A stretch of DNA of 64,000 nucleotides from Alloprevotella sp. oral taxon 473 str. F0040 (GCF_000318095.2 NZ_KB290717.1:518838-582837), one strand, 5' to 3'; shown: positions 51,300 to 61,789, numbered from the stretch's first letter. Numbers and translations are program-made. Notes: a model not told the origin generated them from the letters alone.

Positions 51300-52832
51300 A
51301 TGATTTATTTTATCATAGCCTTGGTAGCACTCATCGTTGGTGGAGGTGGAGGATATCTCTGTTTCCGCTACGTCTTGACGTCTATCTACCAACAAAAACT
51401 CAACGAAGCCTCTAAAGAAGCAGAGGTGATAAAGGAAAAAAAACTCCTAGAAGTCAAGGAAAAATTCTTGAATAAAAAGGCTGAACTTGAAAAAGAAGTC
51501 CAACAACGCAATCAACATATCCTCCAGAGCGAGAATAAGCTGAAGCAACGCGAAATGACGCTTAACAAACGTCAGGAAGAGATTAATCGCACTAAACAAG
51601 AACTTGATTCTCACCAAAACCGTGTCAAGAATCAAGAAGCTCTGCTACAACGTAAGGAGGAAGAGCTGAGCAAAATGCACCAGCGTGAAATAGAAAAGCT
51701 CGAAGAACTTTCTGGTATTTCTGCGGAAGAAGCGAAAAATCAACTCATTGAAGGACTCAAGGCCGAAGCTCACAGCCATGCTCAAAGCTACATCAATGAG
51801 ATTATGGACGAGGCGAAGATCAACGCTAACAAAGAAGCTAAGCGCATCGTTATTCAAACCATTCAACGTGTGGCAACTGAAACCGCTATTGAAAACAGTG
51901 TGACAGTTTTCCACATCGACAATGATGAAGTAAAAGGTCGAATCATCGGCCGTGAAGGCCGTAACATTCGTGCTCTCGAAGCCGCCACTGGTGTCGAAAT
52001 CGTTGTAGACGACACTCCTGAAGCAATTGTCATTAGTGCTTTCGACCCTGTACGCCGTGAAATTGCTCGTCTTGCATTGCACCACCTCATCTCTGACGGT
52101 CGCATTCACCCAGCCCGTATTGAAGAAGTTGTGTCCAAAGTGTCTAAGCAGGTTGAAGAAGAAGTAATAGAAACAGGTAAACGGACCGCCATAGACTTAG
52201 GTATCCATGGTTTGCATCCTGAACTCATTCGCATCGTGGGTAAAATGAAGTACCGTTCTTCTTACGGCCAAAATCTTTTGCAACACGCACGAGAAACGGC
52301 AAACCTTTGTGGTATCATGGCAGCTGAATTAGGGTTGAATCCCAAAAAGGCCAAACGGGCAGGTTTGCTCCACGACATCGGTAAGGTGCCCGATGAAGAA
52401 ACCGAATTGCCACACGCGCTCTATGGAGCAAAGATAGCTGAGAAGTATAAGGAAAAGCCTGATATTTGCAATGCTATTGGAGCTCACCACGATGAAATGG
52501 AGATGACCTCACTCATTGCTCCTATCGTACAAGTTTGCGATGCTATCTCTGGTGCTCGTCCTGGTGCTCGTCGAGAAATTGTAGAGGCCTACGTTAAACG
52601 ATTGAACGACTTGGAAAATATCGCAATGAACTATCCAGGTGTAATGAAGACTTACGCCATCCAAGCTGGTCGTGAACTCCGTGTTATTGTCGGTGCTGAC
52701 AAGATTGACGACAAAGAAATTGAAAACCTCTCCAACAATATCGCTACACGCATCCAGAACGAAATGACCTATCCTGGACAAGTTAAGATTACAGTGATCC
52801 GCGAGACAAGGTCTGTGAGCTACGCTAAATAA
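51300..52832 (+). CDS. rny: Ribonuclease Y
   Basis: A 510-residue membrane-anchored endoribonuclease. The N-terminal helix (about 2-24) is followed by a long coiled coil (about 30-200). The KH domain contains [26 protein letters not shown] (about 217-242). The HD domain contains the metal-binding motif [14 protein letters not shown] (about 353) and a second His/Asp region [20 protein letters not shown]. RNase Y initiates mRNA decay and processes specific operons. It is preceded by zapA and followed by a terminator. Confidence 0.97.
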   Translation: MIYFIIALVALIVGGGGGYLCFRYVLTSIYQQKLNEASKEAEVIKEKKLLEVKEKFLNKKAELEKEVQQRNQHILQSENKLKQREMTLNKRQEEINRTKQELDSHQNRVKNQEALLQRKEEELSKMHQREIEKLEELSGISAEEAKNQLIEGLKAEAHSHAQSYINEIMDEAKINANKEAKRIVIQTIQRVATETAIENSVTVFHIDNDEVKGRIIGREGRNIRALEAATGVEIVVDDTPEAIVISAFDPVRREIARLALHHLISDGRIHPARIEEVVSKVSKQVEEEVIETGKRTAIDLGIHGLHPELIRIVGKMKYRSSYGQNLLQHARETANLCGIMAAELGLNPKKAKRAGLLHDIGKVPDEETELPHALYGAKIAEKYKEKPDICNAIGAHHDEMEMTSLIAPIVQVCDAISGARPGARREIVEAYVKRLNDLENIAMNYPGVMKTYAIQAGRELRVIVGADKIDDKEIENLSNNIATRIQNEMTYPGQVKITVIRETRSVSYAK

Positions 52833-52848
52833 TTTAGCTCTGTATTAA

Positions 52849-52882
52849 GGAGAAGGCAATGCTAGTTTGCAAGCCTTCTTCA
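52849..52882 (+). terminator. Terminator of rny
   Basis: Arms AGAAGGC (52851-52857) and GCCTTCT (52873-52879) pair perfectly around a 15-base loop. The following bases are T-rich (TCATTTG). Confidence 0.6.
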
Positions 52883-52988
52883 TTTGTTTGCACTCTTTAT
52901 ACAATAAATTCAACAGAGAAGCGTTAGCCAAATAAACGAACGATGAGGTTTTTCCATACCAAGTGGCCAAACCTCTGTCTAGCTAGTT

Positions 52989-53668
52989 ATGCAACAACTT
53001 GATAGTTACAATACCACAATCTCTACTTTTCATGAAGATAAAGATGCGATGAAGAAGCCCGCCCTACTTCATCGCATCTCTAAACGAGTTTTTGATTTAT
53101 TCTTTTCGTTTGTAGGTATTATCCTCATTTCCCCTGTTATTATCGCTGTACTAATCCTCCAATGGATAACGACGCCCGGCACACCTTTTTTTCGCCAGGA
53201 GCGGATAGGTAAAGGAGGGAAGCCTTTTTATATCATTAAGTTTCGCACCATGGAACTTGATGCAGAAGCCAATGGACCGCAACTAGTGAACATTGAAAAT
53301 TCCAACCGATTTACTCGATGTGGCCAGTTTCTTCGCAAGCACCATTTGGATGAACTTCCCCAGCTATGGAATGTTCTTGTAGGAGAAATGTCACATTTGT
53401 CGGATACCGACCAGAACGCGCCTTCTACATCAAGCAAATAATGGAGCGCGACCAACGTTATGCATGGCTTTATATCACGCGACCTGGCATAACCTCCGAA
53501 GCTGCTATTTACAATGGATATACCGACACCATAGATAAGATGCTTCGCCGCCTAGAAATGGATTTAGATTACCAAAAACGTCTCTCACTCTGGACGGACG
53601 TGAAAATTATTATTGCCACTGCTGCTGTGTTTTTTACTGGTAGGCAAGATGCGTCTAAGAATTCTTAG
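52989..53668 (+). pseudogene. Initiating sugar transferase (WbaP/WcaJ-type) broken by a 2-base insertion
   Basis: This enzyme would transfer the first phosphosugar to undecaprenyl phosphate, starting surface polysaccharide assembly. Frame 1 (52989-53441) encodes the membrane helix and core (KRVFDLFFSFVGIILISPVIIAV, FFRQERIGKGGKPFYIIKFRTMELDA) up to HLDELPQLWNVLVGEMS. The conserved continuation FVGYRPERAFYIKQIMERDQRYAWLYI and onward is encoded in another frame up to the stop at 53666-53668. The break is at 53392-53395, where CA is duplicated in TCACATTTG; removing CA joins the frames as GEMSFVGYRPER. Joined, it would be about 226 residues, or 206 if it starts at the ATG at 53049. No classic slippery site is present. 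It could be a real mutation, a mixed population or a sequence error. Confidence 0.85.
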
Positions 53669-53681
53669 CAAAACCCAACTT

Positions 53682-56207
53682 ATGAAAGCCTTCAAATACC
53701 TCCTTCTTTCTCTTTCTTTCTTATGTAGTGGACTGCTATTTGCGCAGTCCACTATGACAGATAGTCAAATCATGGACTATATTGTCAAAGAAAATGCCAA
53801 AGGTACTCCTCGGTCTCAAATCGTAACTCAACTTATGGAGCGAGGTATAACTGTAGATAGAATTCAGAAAATTCGTCGCAATTTCGAACGCCAGCAAAAG
53901 AAAGAAGTACAAGGTGCCGTTAATATCTCTGGAATAGATAGTAAAACAGCCAAACGCTTGAGGAAAAGCAATGGAGATGTACGTGAGGAACCTATCAAAT
54001 CTAACAAGAACTTTCCCACTAAGAACAAGCAAAAAGTAGATGAAAGTTCTTTTACTCCATATCAACGCCAGCGATATAAAGAACAACAAGAATTAGATTT
54101 AGATGAGAATCTAAATTTTATTCTTCCGGACTCTTTAGAGATGTACGAAAACGCTATGATCTTATTAGACAATAATAAGAAGAAGGTTTTCGGTCGTGAC
54201 ATCTTCAACAACAAGAAACTCTCTTTTGAATCAGAGATGAACATAGCAACTCCCAGCGACTATCTCTTAGGCCCTGGAGATGCGGTGTTTGTGGATGTTT
54301 GGGGAGCATCGCAAAAACAGTTTGAATCCACTGTTTCTCCTGAAGGCTTCATCAATATCGAAGGGTATGGTCCAGTCAATGTAAGTGGACTCACGGTAGC
54401 ACAAGCTAACCAAAGACTTCGTAATACTCTGGGGTCCCGCTTTGGAGGCTCACAGGTAAAACTCACAGTTGGTCAAACTAAGACTATCACTGTGAATGTC
54501 ATGGGTGAAGTAAAAGCTCCTGGTACATACACAGTGTCTGCTTTTGCCACTGTGTTTCATGCGCTATACATGGCTGGTGGAGTCAATGACATTGGTACGT
54601 TGCGTAGCATCAAGGTGCTGCGCAAAGGACGTTTAGTGTCAACAGTAGACATATATGACTACATACTCAATGGCAAGCTCTCAGGAAACATCCGTCTGAC
54701 ATCTGACGACGTCATCTACGTAGATACCTATGATTGCTTAGTAAATATTGCGGGTAAAGTGAAGCGCCCCATGTTCTACGAGATGAAAAAGACTGAGAGT
54801 GTCAACACACTACTCAAATATGCTGGTGGATTTACAGGAGATGCTTTTAGCGATAATATCACTCTCATCCGAAAGTCGGGTGGAGAAATGAGCATTTATA
54901 GCCTCAATGAGTTTGAAAGAGGAAAATTTCAAGTCCAAGATGCCGACTCTGTTTGGGTAGACTCAGTGCTTGATCGTTACAAAAATCTCGTAGAGGTTCG
55001 TGGTGCAGTGATGCGTCCTGGCAAGTATCAAATGGATGGTAACATCTCTACAGTTCGTCAACTTATTCAAACGGCAGGAGGCCTTGCGGAAGATGCTATG
55101 CCTGCTCGAGGGATTATCCATCGTTTACGCTCTGATCGCACCCTTGAAGTGAAGAGCTTCAATGGTGGTGACTTGATGCAGCATAAAGAAGCTGATATCC
55201 CTCTTCAGAATGAAGATGTAGTTTTCATTCCATCACGCAAAGATACAAATGAAGAACTTCTTCTCACCATCAACGGAGAAGTGAGATACCCTGGTTCTTA
55301 CCAATATGCTGCTAATAGCTCTATAGAGTCTCTCATTCTACAAGCCGGCGGTCTCACCGACAAAGCCAGTGTTGCGAAAGTAGATATAGCACGTCGTTTC
55401 CGCGATAAGAAAGCTGTAGCTTCAGGAGAGCAAGTTGCTCAGTTCTTTAGTTTTTCACTTAAAGACGGATTTATCATAGATGGTAAACCAGATTTCATCC
55501 TTCAGCCTTTCGATGAAGTTTATGTTCGTACGTCACCTGGCTATGTAGAACAACAACATGTGAAAGTAGAAGGAGAAGTACAATTTGAAGGGACTTACGT
55601 AATCACCAAAAAGAAATATCGTCTCTCCGACCTCATCACTGCTGCTGGTGGATTAACCAAAGAAGCTTATGCAAGAGGTGCTCGTCTAGAACGTCAACTC
55701 ACAGATGTAGAGAAACTAAAGCAACAAGAACTAATCAAAATTGCAACGCTCAACGACAGCACTGATATCCGTAAGATTCAGATAAACGATATGCCTTATG
55801 TTGTAATTCACCTAGAATCGGCATTGCAAAATCCAGGAGATGACCGTTGGGATGTCATCCTTCGAGAAGGCGATCGACTTATCATTCCACAATTTAACAA
55901 CACAGTAAGTGTGAGTGGTGAAGTGATGTATCCCACTACCCTAACCTATACTCCTGGAGCTAGTCTCTCGCATTATATTGAGCAATGTGGTGGTTATAGC
56001 CTCAAATCAAAAAAGAGTAGAGTATTTGCCATACAGATGAATGGAACCGTGAAACGTGTGCGCTCTTCACGAGACATTCAGCCAGGCAGCAATATTGTGG
56101 TACCTGCCAAGCCTAAACGCCAAGTCATGAACCTCACGCAACTCATCTCTCTCATCATGAGTCTCACCACTCTCGCCGCAGTAGCAGTGAGTGCATTGAA
56201 AAAGTAA
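53682..56207 (+). CDS. Polysaccharide export protein with multiple SLBB domains (Wza-like)
   Basis: An 841-residue exported protein starting MKAFKYLLLSLSF. The longer frame from 53613 overlaps the preceding gene. The signal peptide ends near LLFAQ (residue 22). A Poly_export domain is visible at about 200-280 (YLLGPGDAVFVDVWGASQKQFESTVSPEGFINIEGYGPVNVSGLT), followed by several SLBB repeats (VNVMGEVKAPGTYTVSAFATVFHALYMAGG, VEVRGAVMRPGKYQM, LTINGEVRYPGSYQY, VKVEGEVQFEGTYVI, VSVSGEVMYPTTLTY). It ends in a membrane helix (LISLIMSLTTLAAVAVSALKK). This would form the outer-membrane pore for the polysaccharide. Confidence 0.93.
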   Translation: MKAFKYLLLSLSFLCSGLLFAQSTMTDSQIMDYIVKENAKGTPRSQIVTQLMERGITVDRIQKIRRNFERQQKKEVQGAVNISGIDSKTAKRLRKSNGDVREEPIKSNKNFPTKNKQKVDESSFTPYQRQRYKEQQELDLDENLNFILPDSLEMYENAMILLDNNKKKVFGRDIFNNKKLSFESEMNIATPSDYLLGPGDAVFVDVWGASQKQFESTVSPEGFINIEGYGPVNVSGLTVAQANQRLRNTLGSRFGGSQVKLTVGQTKTITVNVMGEVKAPGTYTVSAFATVFHALYMAGGVNDIGTLRSIKVLRKGRLVSTVDIYDYILNGKLSGNIRLTSDDVIYVDTYDCLVNIAGKVKRPMFYEMKKTESVNTLLKYAGGFTGDAFSDNITLIRKSGGEMSIYSLNEFERGKFQVQDADSVWVDSVLDRYKNLVEVRGAVMRPGKYQMDGNISTVRQLIQTAGGLAEDAMPARGIIHRLRSDRTLEVKSFNGGDLMQHKEADIPLQNEDVVFIPSRKDTNEELLLTINGEVRYPGSYQYAANSSIESLILQAGGLTDKASVAKVDIARRFRDKKAVASGEQVAQFFSFSLKDGFIIDGKPDFILQPFDEVYVRTSPGYVEQQHVKVEGEVQFEGTYVITKKKYRLSDLITAAGGLTKEAYARGARLERQLTDVEKLKQQELIKIATLNDSTDIRKIQINDMPYVVIHLESALQNPGDDRWDVILREGDRLIIPQFNNTVSVSGEVMYPTTLTYTPGASLSHYIEQCGGYSLKSKKSRVFAIQMNGTVKRVRSSRDIQPGSNIVVPAKPKRQVMNLTQLISLIMSLTTLAAVAVSALKK

Positions 56208-56272
56208 AGCAAGCGATTTCTATCTAGATAACATTATATAGTCTCACCACGTCTGTATAGGCACAACTACGC

Positions 56273-57718
56273 ATGAGCAACAGCAGTAAGTTCTCTAAAG
56301 GTCTAGGTTGGGGAGTCATCGACAACTTCTCGGGCACAGGTATCAATTTCATAGTTGGTATCCTGCTTGCTCGTGCTTTGTCACCAAAAGATTTTTCCAT
56401 TATTGGAGTTTCGTTACTCCTGATAACGATTTCCAATATAATATCAGATGGTGGAATTTCAACAGCCCTGGTTCGCAAGACAAAAATAAGCCAAGTTGAC
56501 TATAACACAGGATTTACACTTAATGTAATTACCTCTGTAGTAGTTTATATAATACTCTTTAGTATAGCTCCTTTGCTATCAAAAGGGCTAAATATACCAG
56601 TGCTCACTGACGTAGTCAGATGGTTAGGTATCATTATTTTTATCTCTGCCTTTTCCATTGTTCCTAAAGCACAGCTCACACGTGCAATAAACTTTAAAAC
56701 ACAAGCTGTTGCTGCATCTTCATCTTCTATTTTAGGGGCTATAGTGGGCTTACTGCTATTATATCAAGGCTATGGAGTATGGTCATTTGTTGTACAACAA
56801 ATTGTGAGGCAAACCACCTATACTCTAGTATTGTGGAGTTCAATTCAGCAACTCCCTAGCCTACAGTTATCCAAAGATTCAGCACGTAACTTATTTTCAT
56901 TTGGTTCACGTATTCTCTTATCAGGATTAATTGATGCATTCTATAATAATGTATACTTTTACTTTATAGGAAAAATATATGGTGGACACCATTTAGGCTT
57001 ATATTCGCGTTCTGATCAGTTTTCTGTAGGATTAGTTGCAAACTTCGCATTAGTACTACAAAAAGTATCCTTACCAGCTTTAGCAAAAATCAAGCACGAC
57101 AGAGTCTATTTTTCCATAAGATTCCAACACTTATACAATAAGACTACTATTTTTGCTTTACTCTTTAGTGGATTTATTGCAGCAACGTCTGATCATTTTA
57201 TTGTACTACTAATAGGGGCTCAATGGGAAGAAAGCATCGTGATTGTCAAAATCCTATCAATATCAGCTCTTTTTCAACCTCTCATTGTGCTTTACCAAAA
57301 TGTTATACAAGTCTATGGTAAATCCCAACAATATCTCAACATAGAGATTGCTAGAAAGACTATAGCTGCTATACTTTTTGTTCTTAGCATAACTATTTCA
57401 TTCGAAACACTGCTATATAGCTTTTCCCTATTAGCACTTTGTTCGTGGCTGATTTATGGATACTTTACTCAAAGAATAATAGAACAAATAGAATTGCTTC
57501 AAGGAGCTAAAAGTATTTTAATGCACGTCATTCCCTCATTCATTGTCTGTGCTATTGTATACTACGTTGGATTGCTATATACATCACATTGGCTAGGGTT
57601 AATATACCAAACTCTTACATTCTCTGCCTTGCTATTAATCTATATTGCAATAATTCTTCCCCAACGACGTAAACAAATACTGAGTAAACTACGTTGTCTT
57701 ACATCTTGTGTTAGATAG
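56273..57718 (+). CDS. Polysaccharide flippase (Wzx, MVF family)
   Basis: A 481-residue protein with about 12-14 membrane helices, starting MSNSSKFSKGLGWGVIDNFSGTGINF. It matches the Wzx/MATE-type flippases that move undecaprenyl-linked repeat units across the inner membrane. The gene looks visibly more AT-rich than its neighbours, which is common for flippases moved by horizontal transfer. The helix-rich composition, early GILLARALSPKDFSIIG and the position after the export protein support the call. Confidence 0.9.
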   Translation: MSNSSKFSKGLGWGVIDNFSGTGINFIVGILLARALSPKDFSIIGVSLLLITISNIISDGGISTALVRKTKISQVDYNTGFTLNVITSVVVYIILFSIAPLLSKGLNIPVLTDVVRWLGIIIFISAFSIVPKAQLTRAINFKTQAVAASSSSILGAIVGLLLLYQGYGVWSFVVQQIVRQTTYTLVLWSSIQQLPSLQLSKDSARNLFSFGSRILLSGLIDAFYNNVYFYFIGKIYGGHHLGLYSRSDQFSVGLVANFALVLQKVSLPALAKIKHDRVYFSIRFQHLYNKTTIFALLFSGFIAATSDHFIVLLIGAQWEESIVIVKILSISALFQPLIVLYQNVIQVYGKSQQYLNIEIARKTIAAILFVLSITISFETLLYSFSLLALCSWLIYGYFTQRIIEQIELLQGAKSILMHVIPSFIVCAIVYYVGLLYTSHWLGLIYQTLTFSALLLIYIAIILPQRRKQILSKLRCLTSCVR

Positions 57719-57770
57719 TAATATCCTATCATCATCATACACTGTTTATCCTCTTTTCCTATAGCATAGT

Positions 57771-58922
57771 ATGACGACCTTTAATTTATCGACCTTATTA
57801 AAAGTTCTGAGACAAAAAAAGAAGATATTTTATCTCAATATTATTCTCTCTATAGTTTTCGGACTTATCGTAGCTTTCAGTATCCCCAAAACCTACACTT
57901 CCAAAGTGAGCATGGCAGCAGAATCTCAAAAAGATAGTAAACTCTCTGGGATGATGGGCAACCTTTCCTCTTTGGCAGGCATCAACTTGGGCAATAGCGA
58001 AGATGCTATCAGCCCAAACTTATATCCAGATGTAGTATCGACTAATAAGTTTCTTATCCAACTGTTGCAAACTCCCATCAAAACACATCAAAGGAAAGCC
58101 TATCCCACCTACGCTGCCTATCTAGAAACCGAAAGCCGCACACCTTGGTGGACAACAGCTATCAAAGGAACTATCAAAGGTATTAAATCTATCTTTTCGG
58201 AGAGCAAGGAGGAAGACCCCATCACGAACAAGAAGATAGACCCTAATCACCTCACGATAGAGCAAGAAACCATGGTAAAGGCCATGCAAGGTAGCATCAT
58301 CTGCTCAGTAGACAAAGAGACAGACGTTATCACTATTGCTGTTTCTGACCAAGATCCTGAGGTAGCCAAACAAATAGTAGACGTTGCACAAACCAATCTA
58401 CAAGAGTTCATCACTGAATACCGTACAAATAAAGCTCGCACCGACTATCACTACTACCATGGTTTGGCGCAACAACTTCAGAAAAAATACACAGCTATTC
58501 AGCATAAGTATGCTGCTTTTGCAGACTCTCACATGGACGCTTCTCTTAAGAGCGTGACCACCGTAGAAAGCGATCTAGAAAATGAAATGCAAAATGCCTT
58601 TACTGCCTACACTCAAATGAAGCAGCAAGCTAGCATGGCAGAAGCAAAGATTCAAGAACGCACTCCCGTGTTTACCATCATTGATGATGCAGCAGTGCCC
58701 AACCGTCCAACTTCTCCTAAAAAGGTGATGCTCCTCATTGCATTTCTCTTCGTAGGGATCGTAGGAACAGCAGCTTACTACTATCTTCGACTCCTCTTCT
58801 CCAAAAATCCAACAACTCAGAGTGAGGAACTTTCCATTACAAATATCACCAACAAAGACAGCACATTTTTTTCTAATAAGATGACAGAAGACGACACTCC
58901 CCCTCTTAATTCTAAAGAGTAA
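57771..58922 (+). CDS. Wzz-family chain-length determinant
   Basis: A 383-residue inner-membrane protein with two helices (about 18-36, FYLNIILSIVFGLIVAFSI, and about 320-340, VMLLIAFLFVGIVGTAAYYYL) around a large periplasmic domain that contains a long coiled coil (about 230-300). The TFNLSTLLKVLRQKKKI start and PNRPTSPKKVMLLI end are typical. It sets the length of polysaccharide chains made by Wzy. There is no cytoplasmic tyrosine-kinase domain. Confidence 0.9.
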   Translation: MTTFNLSTLLKVLRQKKKIFYLNIILSIVFGLIVAFSIPKTYTSKVSMAAESQKDSKLSGMMGNLSSLAGINLGNSEDAISPNLYPDVVSTNKFLIQLLQTPIKTHQRKAYPTYAAYLETESRTPWWTTAIKGTIKGIKSIFSESKEEDPITNKKIDPNHLTIEQETMVKAMQGSIICSVDKETDVITIAVSDQDPEVAKQIVDVAQTNLQEFITEYRTNKARTDYHYYHGLAQQLQKKYTAIQHKYAAFADSHMDASLKSVTTVESDLENEMQNAFTAYTQMKQQASMAEAKIQERTPVFTIIDDAAVPNRPTSPKKVMLLIAFLFVGIVGTAAYYYLRLLFSKNPTTQSEELSITNITNKDSTFFSNKMTEDDTPPLNSKE

Positions 58923-59016
58923 AATCAATTAAATCTCTGCACACTCAAGACGAATCAAGTGTAGAAAGCAAAAGAAATCCCGCAATTGTCGCCGTATCCT
59001 AATCGACAGTTAGACT

Positions 59017-60243
59017 ATGTCAGCATTGTTTGCACCGCATCATACCTATCCCTTTCTAAAGAAAGTGGGCAATTTGATTTTTGCCCTCTTTCTTTTGGTG
59101 TTAATGCTCGATCCCTCCAATAGTGTTCTTCATCTTAAAGATAAACTATTCATTCTGTTCTTAGGCTTCAACATACTCTTTTTTCGTCCAGACTGGCGAT
59201 TTTTACCACACATTCTGGGTGTTTTTTTAGTGATTACCCTGGGTTATATCTTTGCAGAAATGCAAGGAAATTCCATAGACCATGAGTATCTGAATGGAGT
59301 GTTCAAAAGTATGGCTCCCCTCACACTTCTTCTGTGGGTACGTCACTATGACGTATTGCGATTATCTATTTTTCCTGCACTAATCACCACCATTGTCATC
59401 CTCACACTCTATGCTTTAATTAGCTCGAGTCCAATCTTTGAATTTGCGCTCTTCACCTATTCGCAAGAGCACAATGAAATGGTGATGATTACCCGACGCA
59501 ATTGGCTAGGCGTACAAGTGTTTGGTATGTACTATCGCTCTATTGTGAGTTTAATTCCTGTGCTTTATTGGGTTCTTTTCGCGAGTTTCACACAACAAAA
59601 AAAAACCTTTTGGCGCAAACTCGGATACACCCTCTTAGGCATCCTACTCACGATCGCTTTCTTCATCAGTGGCACACGTGCTATGATGCTCACTCCCTTG
59701 TTCATCATAGGTCTCATCAGCTACAACTGGATCAACAAGCGTCCGAAGGCGAAGTATTTCTTCTATCCTCTGTTGGTGCTAGCAGGAATAGCCTTCCTAC
59801 TCTTCATTGGTCTTCTCGCCACACAAAAGGGTGATGTTTCCAACGCTATCAAGTATGGACACCTGTCCTCCTACTTAGACCTATTCAATGAACACCCTGA
59901 ATATCTCTTTTGGGGACAGGGCACTGGCACGCTCTTTTATTCCGAAGGGTTTCGACGCCTCACTGCTCAAACAGAGTGGATTTACATCGAATTGCTCCGT
60001 AATTATGGACTGCTAGCTATAGCCATCCTTGCGGTGTATCTTTATCCGCTCAAAGTTCTCTTCCATCACCGAAAAGATGCTTTCAATATGGGGCTGTTTC
60101 TGACCTATTTCGCATTTTTACTCGTTGCTGGTACTAACCCATTTCTCCTCAATTCCCAAGGTATGACCGTGTTGTGGATGATGTATGCACACATCATTCA
60201 CCTCCGAAAGTCCACCTCTATTCCACTTGCCTCTACCACATGA
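59017..60243 (+). CDS. O-antigen polymerase (Wzy-like)
   Basis: A 408-residue membrane protein with about 11-12 helices. The polymerase core is hinted at by a large periplasmic loop in which GQGTGTLFYSEGFRRLTAQTEWIYIELLRNYGLLAI (about 305-340) resembles the Wzy_C signature, preceded by HPEYLFWG. Wzy polymerises undecaprenyl-linked repeat units. Its last bases overlap the ATG of the next gene (ATGA at 60240-60243). Confidence 0.85.
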   Translation: MSALFAPHHTYPFLKKVGNLIFALFLLVLMLDPSNSVLHLKDKLFILFLGFNILFFRPDWRFLPHILGVFLVITLGYIFAEMQGNSIDHEYLNGVFKSMAPLTLLLWVRHYDVLRLSIFPALITTIVILTLYALISSSPIFEFALFTYSQEHNEMVMITRRNWLGVQVFGMYYRSIVSLIPVLYWVLFASFTQQKKTFWRKLGYTLLGILLTIAFFISGTRAMMLTPLFIIGLISYNWINKRPKAKYFFYPLLVLAGIAFLLFIGLLATQKGDVSNAIKYGHLSSYLDLFNEHPEYLFWGQGTGTLFYSEGFRRLTAQTEWIYIELLRNYGLLAIAILAVYLYPLKVLFHHRKDAFNMGLFLTYFAFLLVAGTNPFLLNSQGMTVLWMMYAHIIHLRKSTSIPLASTT

Positions 60244-61058
60244 TTTCAGCAACTTTCTCTCTCCTTCCCGTTGTGGTAATCTATCGTTGTCGATGGCAAG
60301 ATGCACTGAGCATCCAAAGTCTGCTCTCCCATTATTCTGGAGCAATCTACATTGGTGACAATTCGCCTGCCGATTTTAAAGTAGACACAGCATCATTACC
60401 AGAACAACTGGTTTATCAGCGTACTATTAACAATCCAGGATTATCGTACCACTACAATGCTGCAGCCCACTATGCAGTAACATATGGCTACACTCACCTC
60501 TTGCTACTCGACCAAGATACGCTCTTTCCGCCACACGCATTGGAACAGTATTTGCAAATTTCAGAAAGTACCATCGTAGCTGCACCATCATTAACCACTC
60601 ACACGGGAGCTTTCTCGCCTGCCACCATCGACACATGGAACATCAAGGCTGTATCCCTGCCCGCTGGCGAGCATTCCCTCTTCGATTACGCTCCCGTCAA
60701 TAGCGGTCTCTGTGTGCGAGTCGAAGACTTCTTAGCAGTAGGAGGATACAACGAAAAAGTGATGCTCGACTTTGCCGACTTTCAATTCATACGCCGCATA
60801 CGCCAGCGCAGCAAATATTTCCCCCTGCTGCCACTGACAGTACAACAAGATTTTTCCAACCATCAAACGCGTACAGAAGTCTTACTTCCACGCTTTCGAC
60901 TCTACATCAAGAGCGCTCGGTACTGCGAATTTGAAACCACCAAAGCGAAATGGCAACATCACTATCAAGTGTTGCGCCACACCCTCGCCCTCAGCCTTCG
61001 TACACGCTCTCTTAGATTCCTCACCACTCTCTTTAAGCATTATCTATTTCAAACATGA
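60240..61058 (+). CDS. GT2 family glycosyltransferase (RfbF-like)
   Basis: A 272-residue glycosyltransferase starting MISATFSLLPVVVIYRCRW. A longer frame from 60174 overlaps the wzy gene. The nucleotide/metal-binding motif is LLLLDQDTLFP (about 97), with NSGLCVRVEDFLAVGGYNEKVMLDFADFQFIRRIR (about 156-190) matching the acceptor region of RfbF/rhamnosyltransferase-type enzymes. The specific sugar is unknown. It overlaps its neighbours at both ends. Confidence 0.88.
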   Translation: MISATFSLLPVVVIYRCRWQDALSIQSLLSHYSGAIYIGDNSPADFKVDTASLPEQLVYQRTINNPGLSYHYNAAAHYAVTYGYTHLLLLDQDTLFPPHALEQYLQISESTIVAAPSLTTHTGAFSPATIDTWNIKAVSLPAGEHSLFDYAPVNSGLCVRVEDFLAVGGYNEKVMLDFADFQFIRRIRQRSKYFPLLPLTVQQDFSNHQTRTEVLLPRFRLYIKSARYCEFETTKAKWQHHYQVLRHTLALSLRTRSLRFLTTLFKHYLFQT

Positions 61059-61780
61059 TATCTGTCTGCATAGCCACTTACAATGGTGCTTCCACCCTCC
61101 ACTCACAACTAGCTTCCATTCTTCCCCAACTATCGGAAGGTGATGAAGTCATTGTGTCAGACGATGGTTCTACAGACGATACAAAACAAGTGGTAGAATC
61201 CTTTCAAAGTCCACTTATTCGTTGGGTCAAAGGTCCCTGCAATGGTTCTCTCATCAGCAATTTTGAGCATGCTTTGCAAGTGGCTAAAGGAGATTACATC
61301 TTCCTTTCAGACCAAGACGATGTGTGGATGCCCAACAAAGTGGAAGAAATGATGAAGCTCATTCGCAATGGTTACGACTGCGTCATTAGTGACTGCCATG
61401 TTACTGACCAATCATTAAATGTGGTGCATCCCTCCTTCTTTGAACTTACAGGAATGAAGGCAGGGAAATGGTACAACCTCCTGCTACACAACTACTACCT
61501 TGGTTGCTGCATGCTGTTTACCCGAAGAGTGGTCGAAAAAGCACTCCCCTTCCCCAAAGAGTTGCCGATGCACGACATCTGGATTGGCAATGTGGCTGCT
61601 TTCTTCTTCAATACTTATTTCCTCCACCAACCCCTCATTCTCTTCCGTCGTCACGGCAACAATGCATCGTGCACAGCCCAAAAGAGTCCCTACTCTCTAA
61701 AGGAAAAGTTCCTTTTCCGTCTGCGCATCTTGCTCCCTCTATTCAAACGCCTCCTCTCTTCAAAACTTCTATCACGATAA
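61055..61780 (+). CDS. GT2 family glycosyltransferase
   Basis: A 241-residue enzyme with the GT-A start MISVCIATYNGASTLHSQLASILPQ, VSDDGSTDDT and the acidic motif LSDQDDVWMPNKVEEM (about 84). The later CCMLFTRRVVEKALPF and ELPMHDIWIGNVAAFFF are the acceptor-side half. It starts by overlapping the preceding gene (61055-61058) and is followed by a third glycosyltransferase after 9 bases. The sugar specificity is unknown. Confidence 0.9.
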   Translation: MISVCIATYNGASTLHSQLASILPQLSEGDEVIVSDDGSTDDTKQVVESFQSPLIRWVKGPCNGSLISNFEHALQVAKGDYIFLSDQDDVWMPNKVEEMMKLIRNGYDCVISDCHVTDQSLNVVHPSFFELTGMKAGKWYNLLLHNYYLGCCMLFTRRVVEKALPFPKELPMHDIWIGNVAAFFFNTYFLHQPLILFRRHGNNASCTAQKSPYSLKEKFLFRLRILLPLFKRLLSSKLLSR

Positions 61781-61789
61781 ATCAGAGCT

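Noticed and set aside
53366-53668. Second half of the sugar transferase as an independent gene, or a programmed frameshift
   Set aside because: The frame lacks a membrane helix and its first residues are a shadow of the first frame. No slippery heptamer or downstream pseudoknot was seen, so a simple 2-base insertion is the easier reading.
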